17,900 nt of DNA from positions 1 to 17,900 of the forward strand of contig CALGTJ010000647.1 in NCBI GenBank assembly GCA_937901435.1, written 5' to 3'. Of this stretch, positions 7,951 through 16,451 are shown piece by piece. Positions within the stretch are counted from its first letter, which is position 1. Every line of letters starts with the position of its first letter. The notes beneath the pieces are model-generated. The model saw only the letters and a program-made list of their open reading frames with translations. It did not search any database and had not been told where the DNA came from. The DNA comes from an uncultured Rhodobacter sp. Lineage in GTDB: Bacteria; Pseudomonadota; Alphaproteobacteria; Rhodobacterales; Rhodobacteraceae. The position numbers and the translations under genes were made by a program.

Positions 7951-10186
7951 TCAAGACCGTTCCGTGCTGACGTATTTCGCAGCCGGTGGATCGGCGCTGT
8001 CCAACTGGTCGGCGGGCAGGGTCGGGTTTCGCACCACAAAGCCCAGATTGGGCCATTCCGTCACCATCTTGAGGTCGCCCGCATTGGTCTGGGGGATGCC
8101 CTTGGCCCAGTTTTCGGTCCAGCCCGACACCGTTGTCGGCCCAGTCAGCACATAGGTCTGCATCGGGCGATGGGCGGGCCACCAGAGTGTGTCCCAGTTT
8201 TGCTGATCCTGCGCCAGCCGACTGTCGCCCGCCGCGTTGATCCGGTTCCAGCCCTCATAGGTCACATCGATCGTCTGCGAGGAACATTCGTTGAAATCCG
8301 CCTGCCACGGCACGGACATATATTTCGTCAGATCGCCCGGTTGCAGCCCGGTGTCAAAGTCATTGTCCTGCGACAGCTCTGCCGCAAGATAGGCAGAGTA
8401 ATCCTCTGGTGCGATATTGCGCGCTGGCCTGCGCGGCGGTCTGCCGGAATGTCGAAAAGGCAGGATCGGCCTTGAGGCGGTAAGGCTCGCGGTAAATCGA
8501 CGGGTTGCGCATGATCCAGCCGATCTCGCCCCCCGGACAAAACGCGCCGCCAAGGATATTGGACAACACGCCCTGATCCAGTGCTTTGGTCGTGACAGGG
8601 GGGGCAGTAGGGTAGGGGCGATAGGGGTTATACGCCTTGGGCGGATTGGGCATGGACAGCAATTCGTTAACGAATTTCCCATCGGCCCATTGGCGAAGGA
8701 TAAACAGTTGATAGTCGGTCAGCCGCAGGAATTTTGCGGTCAGCGTGTTGCTGATCGGGTTGTCCCCGCAGAGCAGCGGCATCAGGGGCAGGTTGTGAAA
8801 CCGGCTGTCGATCTTGCCGACTTCCTTGAACATATCCTCTTCGCCGGGCAAGCGCAGAAGCTGGAACAGGAACTGACGGATCGGCAGGTTCGGGTCACAT
8901 AGCTCGCGCCCGTCCTCCAGTTCTGTTGCGATCTTGGGGGCAATTTTGGCGAAAGCCCCCAGATGCGCCGCCATGGCCGCGGGCAGGTGGCGCGCCTGTG
9001 CCATCTGCTCGGGCGCGCAATAGATCGGGGGCTGTGACAGGGCCTCCAGGCTAAAGGTGGCGCGTGTTTCCTGTGAATGGGGATAGTTGGATTGCGAGAG
9101 CACATTGGTGAGAAAGTTGAACTCGTTCGGGCGGAACAGGATCGGCCAGACCTCCTGATAGAACTTGGGATAATAATCCGGGTTCCACTCCAGCCGCTGC
9201 GCCTTCCAGAACCGCAGATCGCCTTGATTGGCGCTGTCCACGTCTTGCGGATCGTCAAAACTGCCCTGCTTGCCATAAAGCGCCGTGTCATAGGCCATCT
9301 CGCGGATGAACATATCCTGCATCGCGTCGTCCAGCGTCACGATGTCAAGGATTTCAGGCACATAGCGCGGATAGCCGGTCATCACCCACGCGGGGTATTC
9401 CACATCGACAAAGCGCATCCGGTCGACCTGTTCGGAATACATCACAAGGCGCGCCATCACCGGACCATCGGCCACATCATCGTACCAGCCGTCGTTATTG
9501 GCGTAATTCTGGATCTTGGGCTCTCCGGGGCCGGTGAACTCGCTGCCCGAATGCCCATAGCCGCCCAGCACCACCAGATTGGCCGCATCGGTGACAACCA
9601 TTTCGCCAAGCGTGTCGATGCGCTTTGGCAAGGTGGTTTCAGGGGGAAAGGTCGGCGCATAAAGCCCGTCGCCAGAGCGGTCGAACTGCGCGCGCCGGTT
9701 GCCCTTGAGGCTGACGATGCGCGGGCCGGGGTTGGTGATCAGGCGGTCGCGCTGGGCGTCGGGCACATGCGCGTTGCGGCGAGTGTGATCGCCGGTATAG
9801 CCGTGCTCTCCGTCCAGTTGGGCAAACTCGTACCAGGATGATTTCTTGTTCGCCAGATGCACGCGCCACTGGATATCGACCAAAGTGCCGCTGTTGCCGC
9901 CGCCCTCTATGGTGTCCCCGATCTTCAGCGGGCGGCCTTCGGGGTGGTCGGCATCGGTGACAAAGACCTGAAACCGGGCGGCCTGCCGTTTGATGCGGCC
10001 CTCTTTGCCCTTGAAACTCGTGACCCGTTTGGGCGTGATCCCATCCGCCTCAAACCGCCCGTTGCCGTGGCTGTCGCAGTCCTGCGGGCGCTGGGCGGGG
10101 TTTTCGGGGGCGAGGTAAAAGTCATCCGGGCTGTTGCCAAGCCGGGCAATGCCGATGGCCGGGTGGATCGTATATCTCGTGTCCAT
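7951..10186 (-). pseudogene. lodA: LodA-like CTQ quinoprotein oxidase, frameshifted
   Basis: The LodA/GoxA family oxidises L-lysine (epsilon-amine), glycine or other amines, giving H2O2, with a CTQ cofactor made from a Cys and a Trp of the protein. The N-terminus has IHPAIGIARLGNS at 7-19, the family's hallmark start. The first frame runs from ATG 10186 to a stop at 8360 (608 aa). Its last about 29 residues are unlike the family. The true C-terminus, NIAPEDYSAYLAAELSQ, then TKYMSVPWQADF, then EGWNRI, sits in another minus frame that ends at 7951. The shift maps to the GCGCGC run at 8419-8424; restoring two bases gives about 745 residues, near the usual 730. C550 in FCPGGE is my candidate CTQ cysteine, not confirmed by alignment. 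The candidate Trp is in PWQAD (codon 8305-8307), beyond the shift. A ribosome site, AGGGGCG, overlaps the stop of the tyrosinase gene. No signal peptide is seen. A sequencing error is possible. Confidence 0.87.
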
Positions 10187-10196
10187 GTCCGCGCCC

Positions 10197-12233
10197 CTAA
10201 TCCAAGAACGCCAAAGTGACGCCTTCCAGTTTCAACAGGTCTTTTTCTTCTTGATAATCTGCGCCGATCACCACCAGCGTGATGTTCAGGTGATCGTCGC
10301 TTTCCAGCATCCGCCGCGCCGCGTCTGAAATGTCGATCCGGTGGTTGCGGGGCGTGTTGTGATGGCGCGGGCGCTGATCGCCATCTCGCGCGCGGGCCGG
10401 GGGCAGGTCGCAGTGACCGGGACCGCCATAGCAACTGCCATGACCAAAGATCGCCAGATACCCGGCGAAATGCGGATTGCCGCGCACGGGCGTTGTCGCA
10501 TCCGCGCCGGGCAGGTTCAGGAAAGCGCGTACAAAGCAGGATCGGTTCAGTTGCGGCACGCGATGCAGGCGCACCTCGGCGCTTTGGAAATTCCGCAGCT
10601 TTTTGGCGACTTTGATCGGTTTGCTGGTAAAGCGCCCAATCGGCGCCTCCAGTCCCACAGGCATCATGAACCCGCCGCGCACATATTCATAGCCAAAGGG
10701 TTCAATGCTTTGCATGTCGCGCTGGGTGTAGGACCACGGCGTCAGCACCGCGTCCTGATCCAGCGGCGCGCCGTCTGGGTTGCGCTGCTGCCACTGCCAC
10801 CACGTGCGGTCGATATTGGCGTGCAGCGGCCAGAACACCGGATCGTAAGAGGCAGTCAGATTGCTGAACATATCGCCCACGGCAGGCTGGGCATATAGGT
10901 CGTCTTTCTTGTGAAAATTCCGCCCCGCCACCTTGGCGGATTTGGGCACAAGCGGCGGTGTGGCAGAGGCCATCCGCATCGCTGTGTCCTGCGCTTTGTA
11001 GGTGATCGCCTTGGCGTCCGGGTTCATGCCTCCAGACCAGATATGCATGGTGTTGTGTGGGTTCTGATCCAGAAAGCCGAAGCTGTCATTGTACAGGCTT
11101 CCCCCGCCGAAATCGCGAAAGTTATTGAGGCTCAGGATCTGATCCATATCCGGTCCCGAGGGGTAGTGATAATGGATCACCGAATTGATCGTGCCCCCGC
11201 CATAGGTCGCGGGATAGCGGATCGGATACCACAGCGGGTTTGACGCCAGCAGCGCGTCGATCACATGCTGGCGGTTTGTGTCGGTGGGCAGGGGGGTGAT
11301 CGCGTCGTATCCGATCTCGTTGACCAGCGTGACAAAGACATCATGCTGCTGGTTGAACAGGCGGCGCGTTTCTGCCAGATCACAAATCGCCACGGCCTGT
11401 GCCGTGCTGGGCTTGGGGTCCAGCCGCTGTATCAGAACCTCGACCGCCTCGATGGTAAAAAACGCCTTGAGCGCATCGGGGATCAGCGTGCCTTTCTCGG
11501 GCGTTTCGGGACAGTAATGCGGCATGGTCCAGTCCCAATAGGGAATCATCACATCCGGTTCAAAATCCCGCAGGTTCTGTTCAAATTCATAGAGATAGGC
11601 GCGGTGCCACGGCAAGAACCTTTCCCAGCCGTGCTGGCAATGGTTCTGGTGGATCAGCGCCTGATTGTTATAGCTGCGCCGATCTGCGGCCCAATCGTTC
11701 AGGTCATAAATCTTGCGAAAGGCACGGCGCAATGTGTCCAGTTCCGTCGGTGACAGACAGTCGATATTGCCGCGCTGGCGGGTCTCGGGCTGGCGAAAGT
11801 CAAAGGCATTGACGCCGCCTTCAAAGGCCTCGAATTCGGCCACATCGCCAAAGGTCAGCCAATTGACCCCACCCTCTGCCTGCATCGGTGCGAGGTCTTG
11901 CAGGATCTGAAAATCATCCTCTGGGCAACCTGCGTCAATCCAGTCCGCAATGAACTGGATATCCTCCAGCGCCACGGGATCGCCACCCCAAGGCAAACGG
12001 GGAAAGCGGCTGCCATCAAAAGGCGCAGACCCCAGCAGGCCTTTGATCAGACCAGAGGCATGGGCCGATGCGCCAATCATCGCCACGCCAAACGCACGCG
12101 CGGATTTCAGCGCCTCTGGCCCCTGTGACCAGAACCGCCCAAGGCTGTCATAATCGGCAACACTGTCCCCCGCCGCCGCATCCAGAATGCGACAGACCTC
12201 TGCATATCGGGATCTGGATTTTTCCAAATTCAT
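10197..12233 (-). CDS. Tyrosinase-like type-3 copper oxidase with N-terminal extension
   Basis: A 678-residue protein with the tyrosinase/haemocyanin core. Copper site A: H201 and H210 in the segment [11 protein letters not shown], with H195 or H198 as the third ligand, then IPYWDWT at 230-236. Copper site B: HNTMH (H393, H397) and H471 in [17 protein letters not shown]199 lies two residues before H201, the spacing of the Cys-His thioether in fungal tyrosinases and molluscan haemocyanin. N394, right after the first site-B His, is a residue linked with monophenolase activity. The expected reaction is o-hydroxylation of phenols and oxidation of catechols to quinones. About 180 residues precede the core, including [13 protein letters not shown] at 94-106, and a beta-type C-terminal domain follows, with CYGGPGHC and a His-rich stretch. 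No signal peptide and no caddie partner are seen. ATG 12233 has a GGGGGG stretch upstream. It ends 10 bases before the LodA-like gene, so they are cotranscribed. Confidence 0.88.
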   Translation of the reverse strand: MNLEKSRSRYAEVCRILDAAAGDSVADYDSLGRFWSQGPEALKSARAFGVAMIGASAHASGLIKGLLGSAPFDGSRFPRLPWGGDPVALEDIQFIADWIDAGCPEDDFQILQDLAPMQAEGGVNWLTFGDVAEFEAFEGGVNAFDFRQPETRQRGNIDCLSPTELDTLRRAFRKIYDLNDWAADRRSYNNQALIHQNHCQHGWERFLPWHRAYLYEFEQNLRDFEPDVMIPYWDWTMPHYCPETPEKGTLIPDALKAFFTIEAVEVLIQRLDPKPSTAQAVAICDLAETRRLFNQQHDVFVTLVNEIGYDAITPLPTDTNRQHVIDALLASNPLWYPIRYPATYGGGTINSVIHYHYPSGPDMDQILSLNNFRDFGGGSLYNDSFGFLDQNPHNTMHIWSGGMNPDAKAITYKAQDTAMRMASATPPLVPKSAKVAGRNFHKKDDLYAQPAVGDMFSNLTASYDPVFWPLHANIDRTWWQWQQRNPDGAPLDQDAVLTPWSYTQRDMQSIEPFGYEYVRGGFMMPVGLEAPIGRFTSKPIKVAKKLRNFQSAEVRLHRVPQLNRSCFVRAFLNLPGADATTPVRGNPHFAGYLAIFGHGSCYGGPGHCDLPPARARDGDQRPRHHNTPRNHRIDISDAARRMLESDDHLNITLVVIGADYQEEKDLLKLEGVTLAFLD

Positions 12234-12265
12234 AACAGCCCCCCGGCGTTAAAATGCGTCAAAGA

Positions 12266-12302
12266 CCGGGCACATCCCCGAAATCCGAAAGGCTGTGCCC
12301 GG
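12266..12302 (-). other. Intercistronic hairpin between multicopper oxidase and tyrosinase genes
   Basis: CCGGGCACA (12266-12274) and TGTGCCCGG (12294-12302) form a perfect 9-bp stem with a 19-base loop. On the minus strand it lies 10 bases after the multicopper oxidase stop and about 33 bases before the tyrosinase ATG. The sequence after it (TCTTTGACGC) is only weakly U-rich. It could be a partial terminator that lowers downstream expression, or an RNA-stabilising structure. Confidence 0.6.
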
Positions 12303-12311
12303 CGTGTTCTG

Positions 12312-14354
12312 TCAGTGGTGCTTCATGGCGGCCGTGCCGCCGCGCCCGTCGGGCAGGGCGATAAGAACATTCTGCATCATCCCCTGATCCTCATGGTCCA
12401 GAATGTGACAATGCAGTACGAATTCCCCAACATAGCGACGATAATGGGTGCGCACGACCGCTGTATAGCGCAGCGCCTTGCCATCTTTGCCGGTGCCCGC
12501 GTTCTTGGTCCAGAGCGTGTCCTTGAACATCCCCTTGAGGCCGCGAAACTGCGGGTCGATCTCTCCATCCGTGCCGCAACAGTCATCGACCGCATCCACC
12601 GCACTGACATCCTTGCCATAGGGGTCGAGGATCTTGAGGATCTGGAAGGGATTGACGTGGATATGGAACGGATGACTGACGAAATCAGAGGTCAGCGTCC
12701 AGTCGTCAATCGTGCCGAGGGTCAGCGTCTGGTCGATCCGGTTTGGATCATAGGGCTTGCCGTTGATCATGAACAGCAGCGGCGAATTGCTGACATCGAT
12801 AAAGAAGTTCACGTATTTGTCGCCAATCCCCTCTTTGGGCAGATCTGCAAGACTTTGATGGGGCAGAAAGGCGGTCAGTGACAGGTTGTCACCCAAACCC
12901 TCGATCACCTGTCCAACCACATCGGCGGGCATGTTGACCTCTGCCGCCATCGCCAGTTGTTCGGCCAGATAGCTGTCCGCATCCTGAACGGCTGTGTAAT
13001 CATCGCCCGGCGTGACCTGCACAAACCCCAGCAATTGACGCGAGCGCGGGGCCTGATCGACGGTCCCCGGAGGCGGCATTTCCCCGTCGATCACACAATA
13101 GGTGCCCGCCTCGCGAAACGACACCAGCGCATCCCAGCGATAGCCGGGCTGGAACACGGCGCTGTCGGTCACCATCGCATTGGCAATGGTCAGCCCATCC
13201 GCCGCGATCAGGTGAAAGGGCATCTCTGTCCCGCTGCAATACTGGCCGATATAGCCTTCGTTGTCGCCGGACATCACCTCGTCAATGCCGGGGGCCGCGT
13301 CATCGCGCTTTATGAACTTGAGGTTGATCGTGTCGCGCACGCCCGCATGAACCATCCGCCAGCGCTCGATCTCGCCCGCGCGTGCCTCTGTGATCGTGGG
13401 CAGCACATGACCGTTGATGCTGGTATAGCGCCCCGAGTTGGGCCATGTGCCGGGCCCGAACTGGTCATATTTCTCGACCGTGCCCACCTGATCCGGCGCG
13501 CAGGTCCAGTCCACGATATCACCGTCGGCATTGGTCGTGCCCTCGATGTTCCCGTCCGCGTCGCGGCAGGCATAAGGGATCTGCTGGAACACCAGTAGAC
13601 GCTCGTTAAAGGGCTGCTGCTGTGTGGGTTGCAACAAGACATCAATGTCACCGGTCTGCACAATAGCGCCCGTGTCATCGGCCAATGGCACCCGGTCGCC
13701 CGTGATCACCAGCGCGCCCGCCATGCCACTGCCGACCTGCAACGCGGTAGAGCCATGCCGGTGCGGGTGATACCAGAACGTCCCCGCCGGATGGCTGGGG
13801 GGGATGTTGTATTCATACTGAAAACTGACGCCCGGATTGATCGACAACAGCACGTTGTCACTGTTGCCCGCCGGATTGATCCACAGCCCGTGGGTGTGCA
13901 TGTTGGTGGTGTTGAAACAATGGGGGATGTTCACATCGCGATCCCAATTGTTGCAGGTCACATCCTCGGGCAGGTTGTTGTTCAGCGTCATGCGCACCGT
14001 GTCGCCGGGGCGGGCATAGATGCTGGGCGCAACATAAGGCGCGTCAGGGTCAACACCCTCGCCGGAATAGCCGCGCAAATTCACCGTATCAAAGCGCAGG
14101 GTCGCCGGATTCCAGATCTCGCTTTGGATATAGTCGATGTCCAGATCATAGACCACTTCATCGGCGGTCGCACGGGCCGTCGGCGCAAGGGCTGTCAGCC
14201 GCGCCATCGGGCCAGCCTCTGCCTCTTGCAACAGCAGTGGCGGATTTTTTAGCACCCGATCCAAGTTGGCCTGCGCGGTGGCGCTCAGTGGCAAAACAGC
14301 GGTCGTGGCAAAGGCGATAGCCCGCAAAGAGGGCGTGAACGGAAAATGGTTCAT
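12312..14354 (-). CDS. Secreted laccase-type multicopper oxidase
   Basis: A 680-residue protein with three cupredoxin domains. Residues 1-29 are a Sec signal peptide ending A-Q-A, so it acts outside the cytoplasm. All four copper motifs are intact: HTHG 153-156, WYHPHRH 194-200 (H196, H198), HPFHIH 561-566, and HCHILDHEDQGM 648-659. These give the T1 ligands H561, C649, H654 and axial M659, plus the T2/T3 trinuclear site. The Met ligand points to a low- or medium-potential enzyme. It should oxidise phenols or similar donors with O2 reduced to water. Cysteines at 134/146 and 591/592 suggest disulfides. ATG 14354 is chosen because GGAG sits 8 bases upstream and the signal peptide begins there; a GTG at 14402 adds 16 residues without support. 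It is the first gene of the oxidase cluster. It could resemble the Marinomonas PpoA type, but I cannot confirm that. Confidence 0.92.
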   Translation of the reverse strand: MNHFPFTPSLRAIAFATTAVLPLSATAQANLDRVLKNPPLLLQEAEAGPMARLTALAPTARATADEVVYDLDIDYIQSEIWNPATLRFDTVNLRGYSGEGVDPDAPYVAPSIYARPGDTVRMTLNNNLPEDVTCNNWDRDVNIPHCFNTTNMHTHGLWINPAGNSDNVLLSINPGVSFQYEYNIPPSHPAGTFWYHPHRHGSTALQVGSGMAGALVITGDRVPLADDTGAIVQTGDIDVLLQPTQQQPFNERLLVFQQIPYACRDADGNIEGTTNADGDIVDWTCAPDQVGTVEKYDQFGPGTWPNSGRYTSINGHVLPTITEARAGEIERWRMVHAGVRDTINLKFIKRDDAAPGIDEVMSGDNEGYIGQYCSGTEMPFHLIAADGLTIANAMVTDSAVFQPGYRWDALVSFREAGTYCVIDGEMPPPGTVDQAPRSRQLLGFVQVTPGDDYTAVQDADSYLAEQLAMAAEVNMPADVVGQVIEGLGDNLSLTAFLPHQSLADLPKEGIGDKYVNFFIDVSNSPLLFMINGKPYDPNRIDQTLTLGTIDDWTLTSDFVSHPFHIHVNPFQILKILDPYGKDVSAVDAVDDCCGTDGEIDPQFRGLKGMFKDTLWTKNAGTGKDGKALRYTAVVRTHYRRYVGEFVLHCHILDHEDQGMMQNVLIALPDGRGGTAAMKHH

Positions 14355-14470
14355 AGTCGCTCCAGTCAAATATACAGGGAAAACGGATGAACAAAAAAAC
14401 ACAACTTTACAGAGAAAAGCCTAAAAGCAAATTCCCTTTGAGTAAACAAAAAGTTAAATATATTCGCCAA
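14355..14470 (-). promoter_or_regulatory. AT-rich leader and probable promoter of the oxidase cluster
   Basis: This stretch is strikingly AT-rich compared with the GC-rich genes around it, with runs such as TTTTTTTGTT and AATATATTTAACTTTTTG on the minus strand. It is the only large upstream gap of the four-gene cluster, so the main promoter should be here. A possible pair is TTGTTT and TTTTAG spaced 17 bases, which is weak. I see no convincing operator. The low GC may mark an alternative-sigma or nucleoid-protein controlled promoter. Confidence 0.4.
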
Positions 14471-14520
14471 GCCTTTAGCACCAGCCGCGCAGGTCGCAGC
14501 CCCGAAAATGTAAGTGTTCA

Positions 14521-14595
14521 CTTGGTTTAACCCGGTGTTTCTTTGGGTTTGATACCGGAAGATGGTCGAGGTCCGGGGGTTATCCCGGATGGTCC
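14521..14595. repeat. Imperfect direct repeats, possible prophage end
   Basis: CTTGGTTTAACCCGG (14521-14535) and TTTGGGTTTGATACCGG (14542-14558) are similar. CCGGAAGATGGTC (14555-14567) resembles CCCGGATGGTCC (14584-14595). A 6-bp hairpin, TCCGGG/CCCGGA, lies at 14572-14589. The repeats sit at the boundary between phage-like genes and the oxidase cluster, where a Mu-type transposase-binding end is expected. The identification is an inference. The gap 14471-14634 holds no gene. Confidence 0.3.
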
Positions 14596-14634
14596 GTCAA
14601 TGGAATGAAAGGCGGATGACGGCCAAGGCGGGTA

Positions 14635-15000
14635 TCAGGACCGCTTGAACCAGTCATGTATCGCGCTCTTTCCGACACGGCGGTCTTCTGGGAAGGCTTT
14701 GGCAACGGCGTCCGCAATTTCGATGAAGGTGTGACGGTCAATTCGGGCGCGGATGAAGGCTTGCAGTTCCGGGTCCGAGTCGATCTTGGCGGGGCGTCCG
14801 GGGCGGTGGGCGCGGCGGTGCGCGCAGATCGGCGCGGTGCTTTTCAAGCTGTCTTCAAGGGGCGTTGAAAGGGCGTTTTGCAGGGCCTCTTGCAGGGCGG
14901 TTTCAGCCTCACGAATGAGGCGAAGAGAGGCGGCTTGCAACTCGGCGCTCTGGGCCAAGGCAAGGCGCGCCGTTTCCATGTGCCGCAGATAGTCGATCAT
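14635..15000 (-). CDS. Small phage-type protein with a helical N-terminus and HTH-like C-terminus
   Basis: A 121-residue protein. Residues 8-46 are Ala/Leu/Glu-rich and should form a long helix or coiled coil. A basic HRRAHRPGRPAK segment (about 61-72) follows. The C-terminal part, with FIEIADAVAKAFPEDRR and SAIHDWF, looks like a small helix-turn-helix for DNA binding. The start codon overlaps the stop of the upstream gene (ATGA), and GGGAG lies 8 bases before it, so the two are translationally coupled. I do not recognise a named family. The neighbours suggest a Mu-like phage gene, perhaps a regulator or a small packaging protein. Confidence 0.6.
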   Translation of the reverse strand: MIDYLRHMETARLALAQSAELQAASLRLIREAETALQEALQNALSTPLEDSLKSTAPICAHRRAHRPGRPAKIDSDPELQAFIRARIDRHTFIEIADAVAKAFPEDRRVGKSAIHDWFKRS

Positions 15001-15371
15001 TGGAACCGCTCCCTGTCGCCATCGTCGCGCTGAACAGGCGCAAGGTACTTGCGCACACTCACATCCGTCACCCGCAACGTGCGGGCGATCTCTGCCACGC
15101 TCTGACCCCTTGCGCGCAGACAGCCGGCAATCCAGCGTTTCACGAGGGGGACGCGCGTTTGCATCAAATGGCTTTGGTCCGCCATTGCGCGGGCTTTCTC
15201 CAATCCGACCAAAGTGACCAGACGCGACCCCGTGCGAGGCTTGCCCGACATTGGAAGCTCTGCCCCGCCGAAAGTCAGGAAAAACTCAATCGCCAAATCA
15301 GGACCAAGGACAGAGACATAGACCTCTGCCTGTGCGGGCGGTTTGGGATATTGGTGGGCAAGGGGCGACAT
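14997..15371 (-). CDS. Mor-like phage DNA-binding regulator (putative)
   Basis: From ATG 15371 the protein has 124 residues. The N-terminal half, GPDLAIEFFLTFGGAELPM, resembles the dimerisation part of the Mor/C activators of phage Mu (xxLxxxFGGxxLYIP). The C-terminal half, RARGQSVAEIARTLRVTDVSVRKYL, is a clear helix-turn-helix. Mor turns on middle transcription in Mu. An earlier GTG at 15461 would add 30 residues, but those codons run through a 13-bp perfect inverted repeat and look non-coding, so I prefer ATG 15371 although its ribosome site is poor. The stop overlaps the start of the next gene. A general phage HTH protein is the alternative. Confidence 0.5.
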   Translation of the reverse strand: MSPLAHQYPKPPAQAEVYVSVLGPDLAIEFFLTFGGAELPMSGKPRTGSRLVTLVGLEKARAMADQSHLMQTRVPLVKRWIAGCLRARGQSVAEIARTLRVTDVSVRKYLAPVQRDDGDRERFQ

Positions 15372-15401
15372 GGCGGCTTGCAGGTGCCTTTCGGTTTGAT
15401 T

Positions 15402-15530
15402 GCCCCGGCCCAAAGTTCGGGGCGGTTTTGGGCCGGGGCTTACATGTCCGCAATTCACCACAGAGCGCGGACATGATGACGGGCTGTGTAACCAGCAGCG
15501 TATTTGGCCGGGGCGCGGGCTTAACGCGCC
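15402..15530. repeat. Cluster of three perfect inverted repeats in phage non-coding DNA
   Basis: Repeat 1: GCCCCGGCCCAAA (15402-15414) pairs with TTTGGGCCGGGGC (15427-15439), a 13-bp stem with a 12-base loop. Repeat 2: CATGTCCGC (15443-15451) pairs with GCGGACATG (15467-15475), 9 bp with a 15-base loop. Repeat 3: GGCGCG (15512-15517) pairs with CGCGCC (15525-15530) around a 7-base loop. In addition TTTGGCCGGG occurs directly repeated at 15503-15512 and 15533-15542. They lie between the protease stop and the Mor-like start. Operators, a structured RNA or a terminator are all possible; there is no U-tract after any stem. Confidence 0.7.
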
Positions 15531-15543
15531 AGTTTGGCCGGGT

Positions 15544-16449
15544 CTATCCCAAGCTGGGAACAGACGGCCAAGGCTTCGCTTGTGCCGTTTTGAGCTTGGG
15601 CCCTTGTTGAGTCTGCGCGCTTGGCGGGGGACCGCTCGGAATGATCTGTTGCGTCAGATGCGCATAGACAGGCACGGCGCTGGATATGAATTCGTCAAAA
15701 CGCTGTTCGCTCTGCAAACACAACTGCAAGGCCCATGTGGTCATGCCGGGGGACAGATAGCCTTTCGCCATCGCGTCTTGGACTTTCTGACTTGCGCGGG
15801 TCTCTGTCATCTGGGCGCTCTGGACCGCGCCCTTTTGCATCATATCTTGGACGGCCTCAATCGGCACGTATTTGGTCGGATCGGACGCGCCGCCGTCTTT
15901 CAGCTTGGCGCGCAAGGCGTCCAAAATGCTCTTTGCATCGCTGGCCTCATCAAGCCCCAGCAATTTGGCGATCTCTGCGGTAAAATCATCATCGGCCATA
16001 TCGGTTTCCTCACTGGCGAGCGCGGTCAAATGCAGGTTTGGGTTATGGACCAAGCCCGCGCCGTTCAGCTTGACGATTTGCTTGGTCGCGGGGTGGAACA
16101 TGAAGGACGGGCTGACATAGCGGTATTCGCGATTGGCGATCATTTCGCTTGCGGTGGCCGTCCATTCGACACGCGCCCAAAGCCCTTGCGCATCATGGCG
16201 CAGGTCTTTGATCCAGCCCGCCGCAGGCACAGGGCCGCGCAGCTTGGCTTCGGGGCGGTCGTTCTGGTGTTCGTAATCAACGGGCAGATCAACGCCACTC
16301 GATTGAAACGCCAGAACCAGCGCCGCCGGGTCAGCAAGGTCAAACGCCCGACCATCCCGCCCCGTCATTTTGCCAAGCGGCAACAGGTGGACCCATTCGG
16401 GCGTGCCGTTCAGTTCCACATCACAGGACGCGCGTTTCAAACCCGCCAT
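15544..16449 (-). CDS. Mu gpI-type phage protease/scaffold
   Basis: A 301-residue protein of the Mu gpI (prohead protease I) family. Typical segments are WVHLLPLGKMTGRDGRAF near 19-36, the DLPVDYEHQND stretch near 54-64, GPVPAAGWIKDL, YRYVSPSFMFHP near 109-120 and LVHNPNLHLTALAS near 133-146. The N-terminal half is the protease that processes the prohead. The C-terminal half, starting at about DDFTAEIAKLLG, is helical and Gln/Ala-rich, as expected for the scaffold part. It is somewhat shorter than Mu gpI. It begins two bases after the true stop of the head-protein remnant. In Mu the protease gene comes before the head gene; here the order is reversed. Confidence 0.85.
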   Translation of the reverse strand: MAGLKRASCDVELNGTPEWVHLLPLGKMTGRDGRAFDLADPAALVLAFQSSGVDLPVDYEHQNDRPEAKLRGPVPAAGWIKDLRHDAQGLWARVEWTATASEMIANREYRYVSPSFMFHPATKQIVKLNGAGLVHNPNLHLTALASEETDMADDDFTAEIAKLLGLDEASDAKSILDALRAKLKDGGASDPTKYVPIEAVQDMMQKGAVQSAQMTETRASQKVQDAMAKGYLSPGMTTWALQLCLQSEQRFDEFISSAVPVYAHLTQQIIPSGPPPSAQTQQGPKLKTAQAKPWPSVPSLG

Positions 16450-16451
16450 GA

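Noticed and set aside
8360..8682. Programmed frameshifting to make full-length LodA
   Set aside because: The site GCGCGCAATAT lacks a known slippery heptamer or stop-codon-driven shift context, and the needed change (+1 or -2) is rare. Mutation or sequencing error is simpler.
14355..14402. Longer start (GTG 14402) for the multicopper oxidase
   Set aside because: It adds 16 residues with no ribosome site and would bury a good signal peptide; ATG 14354 has GGAG at proper distance.
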